Assembly (NCBI RefSeq): GCF_013170705.1
Contig: NZ_CP033334.1
Location: 6,611,501-6,675,500, forward strand
Reading direction: 5' to 3'
Length of the DNA: 64,000 bases
Source: Mesorhizobium loti
GTDB taxonomy: Bacteria > Pseudomonadota > Alphaproteobacteria > Rhizobiales > Rhizobiaceae
Shown one piece after another: positions 10,654 to 19,247 of the stretch (the first letter of the stretch is position 1; each line of letters begins with the position of its first letter). A model generated the notes under the pieces. The model did not search any database. It worked only from the letters and a program-made list of their open reading frames with translations, and was not told where the DNA came from. The position numbers were made by a program, and so were the translations under genes.

Positions 10654-11550
10654 TCAGAAATCGATCAAACGTGCGAGGCTTATAAGACCAGGATCAATTC
10701 CCAGCTCCGACATTGGAGCCTGCGCCGCCGCTGGATTACTGTGATAACTAACCTTCCACGTCACCGTTGTTGCGTCGATGTGCTTGGTTATTTCCTCGAG
10801 ATATGGCGCGTCCACCTCAGAAAGGGAGTGTCCCATGACGAGGATTCGACGCACTGATCTCAGGCTATGGAAGAACGGCTGCTGCTGCAGGATGATTTTA
10901 TGGGTCGGCTTGAACGTCGCCGAAAAATAGTCGTCGACGATCCTGTTGCCCTCAAGGACGCGTGTGTCCGCAGCCTCGACATCAACGCCGTGATTGAGGG
11001 AGTCCGCCAAAGTGCGCTGCCATGCATGGCCGAGCACGAGTTGGTCAGCAGAGCTACTGGCTTGCCCGTGAATGTGCAGAACCTGGCTATCGGCAATTCC
11101 ATAGGCCTTCTGAAGTGTCGGCGTATAATTGAAGTTGAGATAACGCGCGGTCGGGTCGAGCGGTAAAGGTTTGCCGGTGAATGAATTGGCTGCGGGGATG
11201 CGAAGCTGTCGAATCCAATCGGCGAACCGTGCCCGCATTGTAGAAGAAATAGCCTCGACGACGCGGTTCAGTTCATACTGATAGTCGTGATGGCCTGAAT
11301 CACTCCAGTCCTCCGCTCCATAGGACATGAGAAATTGAGAGGCATAGTCAATAACCGTGTCGACATCGAAGTCGGCCAGCCTCGCCTCGAATTCCCACCA
11401 GAACGCGTCGTCGACTGCAAAATATGTCTCGACTTCGCGATAGGTGGCCAGATCGACTTGCTTGAGATATCGGCCGAAGTCCACGTAATCCGATGGAATA
11501 TCGTGATAGCGGTCAAAGCCATTGCCGATGATGTATAACGTGTCGCTCAT
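10654..11550 (-). CDS. AbiH-family abortive-infection-like protein
   Basis: The 298-residue protein opens with LYIIGNGFDRYHDIPSDY, the signature of the AbiH family, and later has LNFNYTPTLQKAYG, the histidine pair in VLHIHGQ, and ILVMGHSLSEVD. AbiH was described as a lactococcal phage-exclusion protein; its mechanism is not known. It starts 9 bases after the upstream nuclease-like gene, so the two form an operon. It sits between nifH and the peptide transporter with other defence-type genes, which suggests horizontal acquisition. Confidence 0.85.
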   Translation of the reverse strand: MSDTLYIIGNGFDRYHDIPSDYVDFGRYLKQVDLATYREVETYFAVDDAFWWEFEARLADFDVDTVIDYASQFLMSYGAEDWSDSGHHDYQYELNRVVEAISSTMRARFADWIRQLRIPAANSFTGKPLPLDPTARYLNFNYTPTLQKAYGIADSQVLHIHGQASSSADQLVLGHAWQRTLADSLNHGVDVEAADTRVLEGNRIVDDYFSATFKPTHKIILQQQPFFHSLRSVRRILVMGHSLSEVDAPYLEEITKHIDATTVTWKVSYHSNPAAAQAPMSELGIDPGLISLARLIDF

Positions 11551-11559
11551 CAGCCTGCT

Positions 11560-12501
11560 TTATTCCAGAGTTACGCTGAAGCTCGGATATGGCTTTCGAA
11601 ATGCAGTAAGGACGCGATCGCGGGCGCGGTCCATTTCCCGGGCAGCGGCATCGGTCAACATGAAGGTCGGACAGGACGGATCGCCACAGCCGCACGGCCT
11701 GATCGCACCGGTTGAAAGCAAGGTTTTATAGCGGCGACGAAGGTTATCTAGTTCACGCACCGTCGCTTCGAGGGCCGATCGGACGCTTGGATCACGGATG
11801 TGATGCAACGAGGGAAGGCGATGGATTTCTACGCCTTCACGGGTTTGCCAGATGCCGGTGCTCAGCACGCGAATGGTGTCTTCGACGGCCTGTAGGAAGG
11901 CTGGAAGGTTACTCTCCTGCTGAAAGGGTGTTCGAAAGGCCGGTCTATCGAAGGCCCGCGCAAGCATCGCCAGTGTCTGGTCATCGGTAATAGCCGAGAA
12001 CCGGTCAACGAAATCGCGCAGTTCAGCCGCGGTGTCGGGAAAGGGGACCCCTTCGACCAGACGTCGAAGGAGGAACTCGGCGCGGAGCCTCAGATGTTCT
12101 TCAAACTCTGAGCCCGACCAGATCGTGACGCGAGCCACTCCCAGCTTGTTGGCCGCAGCTTTCACTTCGTCCCGCCGCTGAGCGGAGACGCTGCATCGGC
12201 AAACAAACTTAAATGTCGCCGGGCGCCCGAACGCAGCACCGATTGCCGCGGACATATCCTTCTCGGCCTTTGTCTGAGTAAGACTTGCGCGGTTTACGCA
12301 TTGAATGACAGTCCGTTCGTCCGGCCGGTCGTCGAATGGCCGAGTGCCGACGATGTCTCGCCCTTGGTCGCTGCCGGCCTGGCCGTACCATGCGAGGTCG
12401 GTCCATCCCTCACAGAGGTGATAGGCAAAGACAAGTCGTTCGAACTCGGACCCACTGAAATCCTCGAAATGAATCGGTCGAACTGTCTGGGCGATACTCA
12501 T
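11560..12501 (-). CDS. Mrr-like restriction-endonuclease-fold protein
   Basis: The 313-residue N-terminal domain reads FSGSEFERLVFAYHLCEGW, then GSDQGRDIVG, then VIQCVNRASLT. This is the layout of a PD-(D/E)xK nuclease fold with Asp in DQGRDI and the QCVN strand in place of the usual QxK, so catalytic activity is uncertain. The C-terminal half has a Cys cluster (RPCGCGDPSCPTF) that may bind zinc. It is paired with the AbiH gene downstream. A two-gene defence module is inference; I do not recognise it as a named system. Confidence 0.6.
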   Translation of the reverse strand: MSIAQTVRPIHFEDFSGSEFERLVFAYHLCEGWTDLAWYGQAGSDQGRDIVGTRPFDDRPDERTVIQCVNRASLTQTKAEKDMSAAIGAAFGRPATFKFVCRCSVSAQRRDEVKAAANKLGVARVTIWSGSEFEEHLRLRAEFLLRRLVEGVPFPDTAAELRDFVDRFSAITDDQTLAMLARAFDRPAFRTPFQQESNLPAFLQAVEDTIRVLSTGIWQTREGVEIHRLPSLHHIRDPSVRSALEATVRELDNLRRRYKTLLSTGAIRPCGCGDPSCPTFMLTDAAAREMDRARDRVLTAFRKPYPSFSVTLE

Positions 12502-12629
12502 AGAGATCCTTTCCTGGGACGCACGCCCCTAGCCAGGACCCTCACAGCAGCTTGTCCGATTGCTGCGCATGTGCAGGGTCGGGCGGGGGCACAAACTGGT
12601 CGATGTTTTTCAAAAGGCAATGTGTGTCG

Positions 12630-13586
12630 CTATTTCTCGGCATCAAGCCAATTGGTTCCTGTTCGGAGATTGGCGGGATCCTCGGAGTCTTTTGGGATCT
12701 GGAGGGAGATGCGCCAATCGTTCGTTTTTCGCCGGCGCGAGGCGAATTCGACGCGCTGGATCGCGGCCATCTCGTCGGATGCGTACTCGACCTTGTGCGC
12801 CGCATCGAGAGTGATCTGCTCGGCCTCTATCCAAAGCGCGACCGTCAGTAGGACGTCACCGAGCACGCAGGGGCCGTCGGCGGTGGTGAGGGTGACTGAG
12901 CCGGGATAAGGAAAGCATGCGGTGCGGAACGCAGGCGGTTGCGCCTTTTGAATGCCGTCAAACGGATCTGCAGCCCCTTGGATTTGGTGCCACAGATCAG
13001 TTAAAGACCAAGTTGCGTCGGACTCGGTGTTGCGAAAGATCGGCGCGAGCGGATCAGTATCCTCCGGTAAAGTAAAATCCACGTCCTGCGTACTGGGAAC
13101 TTTCCAATCGAGCGAACGGAACCTCCGGATGCCGATCCGTGCAATGCCGCAGGCCCTATGCCAAAAGAGCACAAAGTCCAGTCGCAACAAGATCGAGTTG
13201 ATTTCCGCAACCGTAATTTCCGAAATTTTCCGCAGGGAAATGCCCGCATGAGACGCGGCAATCTGAGCCTCCGGGGAAAAACCAGATGCAGTGACGGCAA
13301 TGGTTCGATCCGCGCCAATCGAAGACTTCTTTGTGGCTAGCTGCTCGATCCAGGTGACATCCTGCAGTCTTGATCTGCGTCGACATTCGATCGTGACAAG
13401 CATTTCGGTCGTGCCGACTTTGGCACGAATGCTGGCATCCACTTCCCTCAGCCGACCTGTGAGCCTGCAACGCAGACGATCCGGTGACTTGACGATCAGC
13501 CCCCGGGGGCCTGCGTCGGCCTCGATCCGCGCGATCAGGCGTTCGAATTCGCGCCATTCGGGATCCCGATGTCGGTTCGCGGTCAT
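12630..13586 (-). CDS. restriction-endonuclease-like protein linked to TcmP
   Basis: The N-terminal 120 residues show a nuclease-fold pattern: EFERLIARIEAD, then REVDASIR, then LVTIECRRRSRLQDVTWIEQL, with Asp and Glu where a PD-(D/E)xK enzyme has its metal ligands. The remainder of the 318 residues is not recognised. The start overlaps the stop of the TcmP gene by four bases (ATGA), so it is translationally coupled and probably belongs to the same system. Confidence 0.65.
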   Translation of the reverse strand: MTANRHRDPEWREFERLIARIEADAGPRGLIVKSPDRLRCRLTGRLREVDASIRAKVGTTEMLVTIECRRRSRLQDVTWIEQLATKKSSIGADRTIAVTASGFSPEAQIAASHAGISLRKISEITVAEINSILLRLDFVLFWHRACGIARIGIRRFRSLDWKVPSTQDVDFTLPEDTDPLAPIFRNTESDATWSLTDLWHQIQGAADPFDGIQKAQPPAFRTACFPYPGSVTLTTADGPCVLGDVLLTVALWIEAEQITLDAAHKVEYASDEMAAIQRVEFASRRRKTNDWRISLQIPKDSEDPANLRTGTNWLDAEK

Positions 13587-14848
13587 TCTTTTGGACCGCC
13601 TTTTGTCCCGGCATTCAGGAACATTGGGAAGAAGCTGATCTGCTTCTTCATTTTGATGACGTCATCAACGCCAATCGTATTGGCCTTCCGTCGCTCCCCG
13701 CCGGCGGGCGTTATCACCTCAAGGTCTGGGTTTTCGATGATCGCTGCATGGACATCGTCGGCGTGCGCCGGGGTAATGTTGTATATGCTTTCGTAGAAGT
13801 CCATGACAGGCATGGCGTCTCCGCATTCCATGATCAGGCGCGGAATGTCTCCGAGAAGCTGGTTCTTTGCCGATACGCGACCGCTGATGTCGAAGAGGTA
13901 GAGCATGCCTTCATCATGCTTTGGATCGTAGGAGAGCATGTTGAGGCCGGATCGACCGAAGTGTGCCTGTAAGCTGGCGTTGTCGTGAAGAATGTTGTTG
14001 TAGACCTGCCTTGCCCGATAGGCATTCGCAAAGTGGATCAGCCAGTACCGCCACCCGCCGGGATTATTGATCGAGAACGGGCTGACATAGGGGGCGCACA
14101 ATCGGAAAGCGTCAAAGACGATTTTCTCGGCTGTGCCGAGCCAGTCCTTTTGGCTCATTAACGCATCGAGCGCCTGGATATCGTTGCTCGTCAGCCCGAG
14201 ATGATCGAGCTGGGCGCGAAGCCGCTCCGGTTGGTCCTTTTGAAGGAATGCGAGCAGCGAACTGATGACGAAGGTGTAGAAAATCTCAGCCGCGGGATAA
14301 GAGTGCATAATGTCGAGGATGGTGTTTCGCTCGACATGGCTGTGACCGCATTGATCGAGGTTGAAGATGACGCTCCGATAGCGGCCTTGCCCCAACAGGC
14401 TCTTGATATCGGGATAAGCGGCTTCGAAGAACTCGTTCAGATATTCGACCCGCAGATGCAGCTTGGGGCAGCTCTGGCTAGCCTCTGCTTGCATCGGTGC
14501 GACATGCGTCTTCAGAAGTTCGATCGCATCGCGGTTGGCGTCGTTGAATACGAGGAGGCATTCGACTTCGATAGCGCCAAGCCCTTGGACGGCGCGCTGC
14601 GTGTTCACAGCCTCGACTGCTCGTTTTAATTCTTCGATGAAAATCAACGGCGATCCAGGTGAGCCGCACTGGTAGCGCCCGCCGCCAGCGAAACCGTCGA
14701 CGATCGCGAGGCGAAATCGCTCCTGCTGAGGCAGCCTACAGCGGACCGTCAAGTAGTCGAATACATATTCTCGCAAAATTTTATGTTTGCGGCGAGAGTG
14801 TTCCTCCAGCTTTGCTCCGTCGGCCCATTCATATCGTTTTTCGACCAC
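13583..14848 (-). CDS. tcmP: three-Cys-motif partner protein TcmP
   Basis: The 421-residue protein has the TcmP family start (HSRRKHKILREYVFDYL), a methyltransferase-like VDGFAGGGRY motif near residue 48, and a region with FNLDQCGHS. TcmP proteins are coded next to radical-SAM-like three-Cys (Gp37/Gp68, DUF5131) proteins, as here; the joint function is unknown. The start is a GTG at 14848, preceded by GGGGGGAG; longer reading frames upstream are not preferred because they run antisense into the neighbour. It lies 25 bases after the DUF5131 gene. Confidence 0.85.
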   Translation of the reverse strand: MVEKRYEWADGAKLEEHSRRKHKILREYVFDYLTVRCRLPQQERFRLAIVDGFAGGGRYQCGSPGSPLIFIEELKRAVEAVNTQRAVQGLGAIEVECLLVFNDANRDAIELLKTHVAPMQAEASQSCPKLHLRVEYLNEFFEAAYPDIKSLLGQGRYRSVIFNLDQCGHSHVERNTILDIMHSYPAAEIFYTFVISSLLAFLQKDQPERLRAQLDHLGLTSNDIQALDALMSQKDWLGTAEKIVFDAFRLCAPYVSPFSINNPGGWRYWLIHFANAYRARQVYNNILHDNASLQAHFGRSGLNMLSYDPKHDEGMLYLFDISGRVSAKNQLLGDIPRLIMECGDAMPVMDFYESIYNITPAHADDVHAAIIENPDLEVITPAGGERRKANTIGVDDVIKMKKQISFFPMFLNAGTKGGPKE

Positions 14849-14873
14849 TTTGCTCCCCCCGACGGATGTTGTT

Positions 14874-15662
14874 CTACATTGTAACCGTGCCTTGCTGGGT
14901 GGTCGGCATCTCGTCCCAGGTCCGGCCCCGATACTCGCGCCCGTTGGCCTTCTTGGAACGCTTTTTGTTATCCTTGCCCCAGGTTCCCCACTGCTTGAAG
15001 AAGAAGGCGGTACCGGCCGCCAGGCATTGGCCGTAAATTTCGTCGATCCATTCTTCCCTGATCGGTCGAGCGGATTTGCCGCTTTCACCGCCCACGATGG
15101 CCCAATGGATGTCGCGGAGGTCGACGGCGCCAACCGATCCAATGAGAGGCTCAAAAGAGATGAAGCGAATGGCTGCGGGCGCCTGGCGGAGATAGTCGAC
15201 TCGACTCACGACGTTCGCGTCTTCAATGCTAGTGCCCAGCCAGACATTGGGCAGGATGTCGCCCAACTGCGAGGCGACGAGAGCTGCCATTCGCTCGGGA
15301 CGCTTAGTAAGGATTTGATAGTTGTGGCGCGGGGTCTCGCGCATGACCTTCCAGACCTCAAGGATGAATTCGTCGCTGACACCCTCGTGGAAGAGGTCGC
15401 TCATAGAGTTTACGAAGATTTTCCGCGGTTTCTTCCATCCGTAGGGCATGGCCAGCGCTTTGCGGTCTTCCCGCACGACGCCATTCCACACGGTGCGCTT
15501 TCCCGTCTTACGGGTAAGTCCCGCATATTTTGCGATGCCCATGGCCTCAAGGCGTTTGGCCATTTCCATAGCATAACAATGGGTGCAGCCTGCGGTGACG
15601 ATGGAGCATCCTGCGACGGGGTTCCAAGTGGAGTCTGTCCACTCTATCTGAGTTTCAGCCAT
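14874..15662 (-). CDS. phage Gp37/Gp68-type three-Cys radical-SAM-like protein (DUF5131)
   Basis: The 262-residue protein begins with IEWTDSTWNPVAGC, and the three cysteines follow as GCSIVTAGCTHCYAM. Later motifs are FVNSMSDLFHEGV, ILTKRPERM, WLGTSIED, FISFEPLIG and IVGGESG, all typical of the family first seen in mycobacteriophages. The Cys spacing suggests an iron-sulfur cluster. The family is genetically tied to TcmP; its reaction is unknown. The gene stands first in the TcmP operon, 36 bases after vapC. Confidence 0.88.
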   Translation of the reverse strand: MAETQIEWTDSTWNPVAGCSIVTAGCTHCYAMEMAKRLEAMGIAKYAGLTRKTGKRTVWNGVVREDRKALAMPYGWKKPRKIFVNSMSDLFHEGVSDEFILEVWKVMRETPRHNYQILTKRPERMAALVASQLGDILPNVWLGTSIEDANVVSRVDYLRQAPAAIRFISFEPLIGSVGAVDLRDIHWAIVGGESGKSARPIREEWIDEIYGQCLAAGTAFFFKQWGTWGKDNKKRSKKANGREYRGRTWDEMPTTQQGTVTM

Positions 15663-15698
15663 CTTGCCCTCCCGAGCATTCCTTGACCCGACGCCGCA

Positions 15699-16130
15699 TC
15701 AGACCGCTCCGCGTATCGGATTGACGACCTTGAGCCCGGCAAAGTCTTTTTCGTTATCCGTTACCAGCACGCACTCGTTCGCTCCGGCGACAGCGGCGAT
15801 GCTCATGTCGAGCCCGCTGCGCGGCTTGCCGGCCGCTTTTCCTCCTGCCATCAGCCGCGCCCAGATCAGCCCTGCCTTGTCGTCGAACGAAAGGATGCGG
15901 CCCGCAAACAGCGCCTGCGGCCCCTCGGGCCCAGAGAACCACTTGTCGAGTGCGTTGCGTTTTTTCCCGCGTGGCTTCTCCAGAACCCGGCGAAGAATTT
16001 CCGCAACGGTCAGCGAAGCGATGAACAAATCCTCGTCACGCTGTCTCGACATCCATGCCAGGAGCGATTCCGACGGCTGCGATTTCACGACATTGCTGAT
16101 GATGTTGGTATCGAGGAGGTAGCGTGTCAC
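15699..16130 (-). CDS. vapC: PIN-domain ribonuclease toxin, VapC type
   Basis: The 143-residue protein has the PIN-domain acidic residues: the Asp in YLLDTNIIS, the Glu in TVAEILRRV, the Asp in RSGLDMSIAA and the Asp in VLVTDNEKDF. VapC toxins cut tRNA or rRNA and are held inactive by the cognate VapB. Its start overlaps the stop of the antitoxin gene by four bases, the usual arrangement. Confidence 0.9.
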   Translation of the reverse strand: MTRYLLDTNIISNVVKSQPSESLLAWMSRQRDEDLFIASLTVAEILRRVLEKPRGKKRNALDKWFSGPEGPQALFAGRILSFDDKAGLIWARLMAGGKAAGKPRSGLDMSIAAVAGANECVLVTDNEKDFAGLKVVNPIRGAV

Positions 16131-16426
16131 AGGTCGATCTTGCGTCCCTCTTCATGGGGGCGGGAAAGATCGAGGTCAGCTCCCACCAGCGGCGAACGAC
16201 GCAATGCGGCGAGAATCCCGCCAAGCTTGGGTGGCTCGCCGGCGATGGTCTGGCTGACAGCAGCGCGCAGGCTAGAGGCATCCGGTCCATCTTCCGCCAG
16301 GCGGCGAGCCAAAGATCGAATGAGGTCGCGATCGGCATCGCGGCCAAGCACCTCGAAGCGCGCCAAGCCGCGCTCGCTGAGGCGAGATCGATAGTTTTGA
16401 ATGGCGCGTTTTTGCGAGCTGCCCAT
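16127..16426 (-). CDS. vapB: VapB-like antitoxin
   Basis: This 99-residue protein lies directly before vapC with an ATGA overlap. Its N terminus (YRSRLSERGLARFEV) resembles the FitA/VapB antitoxins paired with PIN toxins, and the C-terminal part (SPLVGADLDLSRP) resembles the toxin-wrapping tail. The DNA-binding part is not typical enough to assign a fold with certainty; the call rests mainly on its pairing with vapC. Confidence 0.75.
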   Translation of the reverse strand: MGSSQKRAIQNYRSRLSERGLARFEVLGRDADRDLIRSLARRLAEDGPDASSLRAAVSQTIAGEPPKLGGILAALRRSPLVGADLDLSRPHEEGRKIDL

Positions 16427-16959
16427 AGTTACCTCCGACTTATTTCCAGTAATATAACCAGAATGCTGGGTTTGATCAAGGTGCAGGCAGTCCGGGCAGT
16501 GCGCTCTTTCGGTTGAATGGCATCGGTGGACGCGTGATATATGTTACGCGACGGTACTTGTTGACCAGCGTCGAGCAGCCGCCGGCCGACGCGAGGTGTA
16601 AAGATCGTCCGATCTGGTGCCGATGGTTGGCGAAACCTCAAAAAAATGTTTCCGGCAATTTTCCCTTTGAATCAAGGGCGTAACTTTTTTACGGCCTCAG
16701 CGTCGGATTTTTTGCGCTGACAAGAGAAATATCTCGGCGCCGACCAGAGGGCGTCGGCCCCAGGACGGGCGAGGCTCGTTTGGCGAACGGCGCGAAACAG
16801 GGATTGGTCGATTCGCGCGGCGATGGTTGACCACAACGCCTGCTGGACGGGTTCCGCGTGCAGGTGCCCTTCTGGGAGAAGGCGACGGCCATCCATGTCT
16901 TCTGCCTGCAGGAGCGCCGGCGCGGCGATCGCTTTGCTCGTCACTGGCACGATGTCGCC
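16427..16959. other. intergenic, no gene supported
   Basis: This holds the promoter side of vapBC and the left edge of the Gabija-like scar. A minus-strand frame at 16672-16950 matches nothing I know. No repeat or transposase was recognised. Confidence 0.4.
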
Positions 16960-17440
16960 GTGCGAATTTCGCGGATCAAAATTACAAACTTCGCCAATCG
17001 GCGCGCTGCGGCCGGGAATGCTCGATGCGCTGATGGCGGTAGAGCCAAGCCTCGCCGATCAGCGCGAACAGGTGGTGCGCATGTCGGCGGCGCTCGCTGT
17101 CGGCGGGCCGCTCGCCGACCTGGATCTGGCGAGCCTCGGTGGACGCGACGCGTCGCCTCTCCATCTTAATCTGTTGACGCCGCACTCGGCAAAGAGCTGC
17201 GAATATGATGTCGTGATCATGGTGGGACTCGATCTGGGCGGTTTGCCCTGGCGCAACGAGCAGCCGGCGGCGCGACGCGAAAGCCGACGGCTGTTCTATG
17301 TTGGCCTGACGCGGGCCCGCGACGAGATCCATATGCTGTATTCCGGTTACGTCGATACCGGCCGCGGGCGAAGGTTCGGCATCCCGCTACGTGCGAGAGC
17401 GCAGCCGTCGACAAGTACGGAGATCAGCTTGCTTTGCACT
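16960..17440 (+). pseudogene. fusion scar: GajA-like N terminus joined to UvrD-type helicase C terminus
   Basis: A GTG-started stretch at 16960 reads VRISRIKITNFANR, the typical start of OLD/GajA ATPase-nucleases. From about 17000 another frame carries the C-terminal part of a UvrD-like helicase: LHLNLLTPHSAK (motif V region), then RRLFYVGLTRARDEIHML (motif VI). Everything between is missing, and the end runs into the dppC-like gene. GajA (OLD nuclease) followed by GajB (UvrD helicase) is the Gabija anti-phage system, so this is read as its deletion remnant. The helicase identity is firm; the Gabija reading is inference. Confidence 0.6.
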
Positions 17441-17448
17441 GGGAACCG

Positions 17449-18309
17449 TTATTTGAGGGTCGGGTCGAGCTTATCGCGCAACCAATCGCCGAGGACGCTA
17501 ACGGCAACGGCCGTCATGACAATGACAAGGCTTGGAGCGAGCAGCATCCAGGAGGCGCGGGTGATATACTCGCGGCCCGCCGCGACCATGACACCCAGAC
17601 TGGTCATCGGCGGCTGGACGCCGAGGCCGAGGAAGGACAGTCCGCTTTCCACCAGGACGATCTCCGGAAAGGTCACCGTCGCCGCCACGAGAAGCGTCGC
17701 CGCACTGTTGGGCAGGATATGCCGCAGATAGACACGCAGCGGATGGGCGCCGAGCTGGCGCGTTGCGCTCGCATAGCCCTGCGCGCTGGCGGTGATTGCC
17801 AGTCCTCGTGCCAACCGCGCATTCCGCTCCCAGCCATAAAGTCCCATCAGGGCGACGAACAGCGTCAGCGAATTACCGAAACAGGCGAGCATTGCCAGCG
17901 CCACGATTAGAAACGGTAGCGAAGCCTGTACGTCGATCATTAGCAGCAGGGCATGCTCGACGAGCCGGCGGAAATACGCGGCGATGAAGCCAATCCCGGT
18001 ACCGACCAACACGCTGATTGCAGTGGCGCCGAAGGCGACCAGCAAGCTGGTGCGGATCGAGTAGAAAAGACGCGAGGCCACGTCACGGCCCAGATCGTCG
18101 GTTCCCAGGACGTGTAGCATCGTTCCGCCAAAGCCGACGGGCGGCGCCAGGCGATGGCGCAGGTCGATAGAAGTAATCTCATAAGGAGCCATTAGCGGCG
18201 CGGCGAGCGCCGTGAAGAGCATGAGGAGAACCCAGCCGCCCGCAAGGAGTGTCGGCAGGTCCACCGAGCGAGCCGTCGGACGGTTGGTTTCTACAGTTGC
18301 CGTTTTCAT
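17449..18309 (-). CDS. peptide/nickel-type ABC transporter permease (DppC-like)
   Basis: The 286-residue inner-membrane protein has the DppC/OppC layout: an N-terminal helix, the HRLAPPVGFGGTMLHVLGTDDLGRDVASRL segment in two parts, and the EAA-like loop YASATRQLGAHPLRVYLRHI. It overlaps the dppB-like gene by four bases and ends the importer operon. The substrate is not predictable; the family imports di- or oligopeptides, nickel or glycosides. Confidence 0.9.
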   Translation of the reverse strand: MKTATVETNRPTARSVDLPTLLAGGWVLLMLFTALAAPLMAPYEITSIDLRHRLAPPVGFGGTMLHVLGTDDLGRDVASRLFYSIRTSLLVAFGATAISVLVGTGIGFIAAYFRRLVEHALLLMIDVQASLPFLIVALAMLACFGNSLTLFVALMGLYGWERNARLARGLAITASAQGYASATRQLGAHPLRVYLRHILPNSAATLLVAATVTFPEIVLVESGLSFLGLGVQPPMTSLGVMVAAGREYITRASWMLLAPSLVIVMTAVAVSVLGDWLRDKLDPTLK

Positions 18310-19247
18310 TGCGATCCTGAGTTTGTTCCACGCAGGCGCGGATCGAACACGCCATAAAGCAGGTCCATCAGCAGGTTGGCCGACGTCATGGTCAGCGCCA
18401 CGAGAAGGAGGATGACCTGAACCACGGCGAGATCACGGTTCGCAACCGAAACCACCAGCAATTGGCCGATGCCGGGCCAGCCGAAGACGCTTTCCACCAG
18501 TACGGCGCCCGCGACCTGCCCGCCGAGCATCAGGCCGAACAGCGTCAGCACAGGAATGATCGCATTCGGAAAGGCATGGTGGCGAACCACCTGCCGCCAC
18601 GCCACGCCCTTGGCGCTGGCCGCCACGATGTAGAGCTGCGACAGAACTTCGATCATGGCGCTACGCGTGAAGCGCGCGATAATGGCCGCCCCGCCCAAAC
18701 CAAGCGTGAGCACCGGCAGTACGAAGCTTTCCGGCCGATCCGCGCCGCCGGACGGGAACAGGCCGAGCGTCACGGAAAAGATCAGGATCAGCAATAGCCC
18801 GAGCACGAAGCTTGGCACGGTGAAGCCGAACACGGTCAGCATCATCACCGATCGGTCGACCCAGGTGTCGCGATGCATGGCGGCGTAGGCGCCAACCGGA
18901 ATGCCGATCAGCATCGTGAGCGCCAGTGCCGGCAGCATGAGCGCCAATGTTAGGGGCACGCGCTCGAACACAAGCTCAAGGGCCGGTTTTCCAGCCAGCA
19001 TGGAATTCCCGAAATCGCAGTGGAGTGCCGCCAGGACATAGCGGACATATTGCACATACAGAGGCCGATCGAGCCCCCAATGCCGGCGAAACGCCTCAAG
19101 ATCCGGGGCGCGGGCGCTGGGACCGAGTATCTGCAGCGCCGGGTCTCCAGAGGCCCGCAGCACCACGAATGTAAAGGTCACCACGATCAGGATCGACAGG
19201 CCGGCACGCAGGATCTTGGGGCCGGCGAAACGAAACACAGCACTCAT
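18306..19247 (-). CDS. peptide/nickel-type ABC transporter permease (DppB-like)
   Basis: The 313-residue protein shows the DppB pattern: GDPALQILG in the first periplasmic loop, DFGNSMLAGKP, and the EAA loop region YIVAASAKGVAWRQVVRHHAFPN. It starts at 19247, overlapping the stop of the ATPase gene (ATGA), and overlaps the DppC-like gene at its end. Length is normal. Confidence 0.9.
   Translation of the reverse strand: MSAVFRFAGPKILRAGLSILIVVTFTFVVLRASGDPALQILGPSARAPDLEAFRRHWGLDRPLYVQYVRYVLAALHCDFGNSMLAGKPALELVFERVPLTLALMLPALALTMLIGIPVGAYAAMHRDTWVDRSVMMLTVFGFTVPSFVLGLLLILIFSVTLGLFPSGGADRPESFVLPVLTLGLGGAAIIARFTRSAMIEVLSQLYIVAASAKGVAWRQVVRHHAFPNAIIPVLTLFGLMLGGQVAGAVLVESVFGWPGIGQLLVVSVANRDLAVVQVILLLVALTMTSANLLMDLLYGVFDPRLRGTNSGSQ

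Noticed and set aside
16672..16950. Minus-strand frame of 92 codons beside the helicase scar
   Set aside because: No recognised relative and it overlaps the GajA-like start region; not enough support for a gene.
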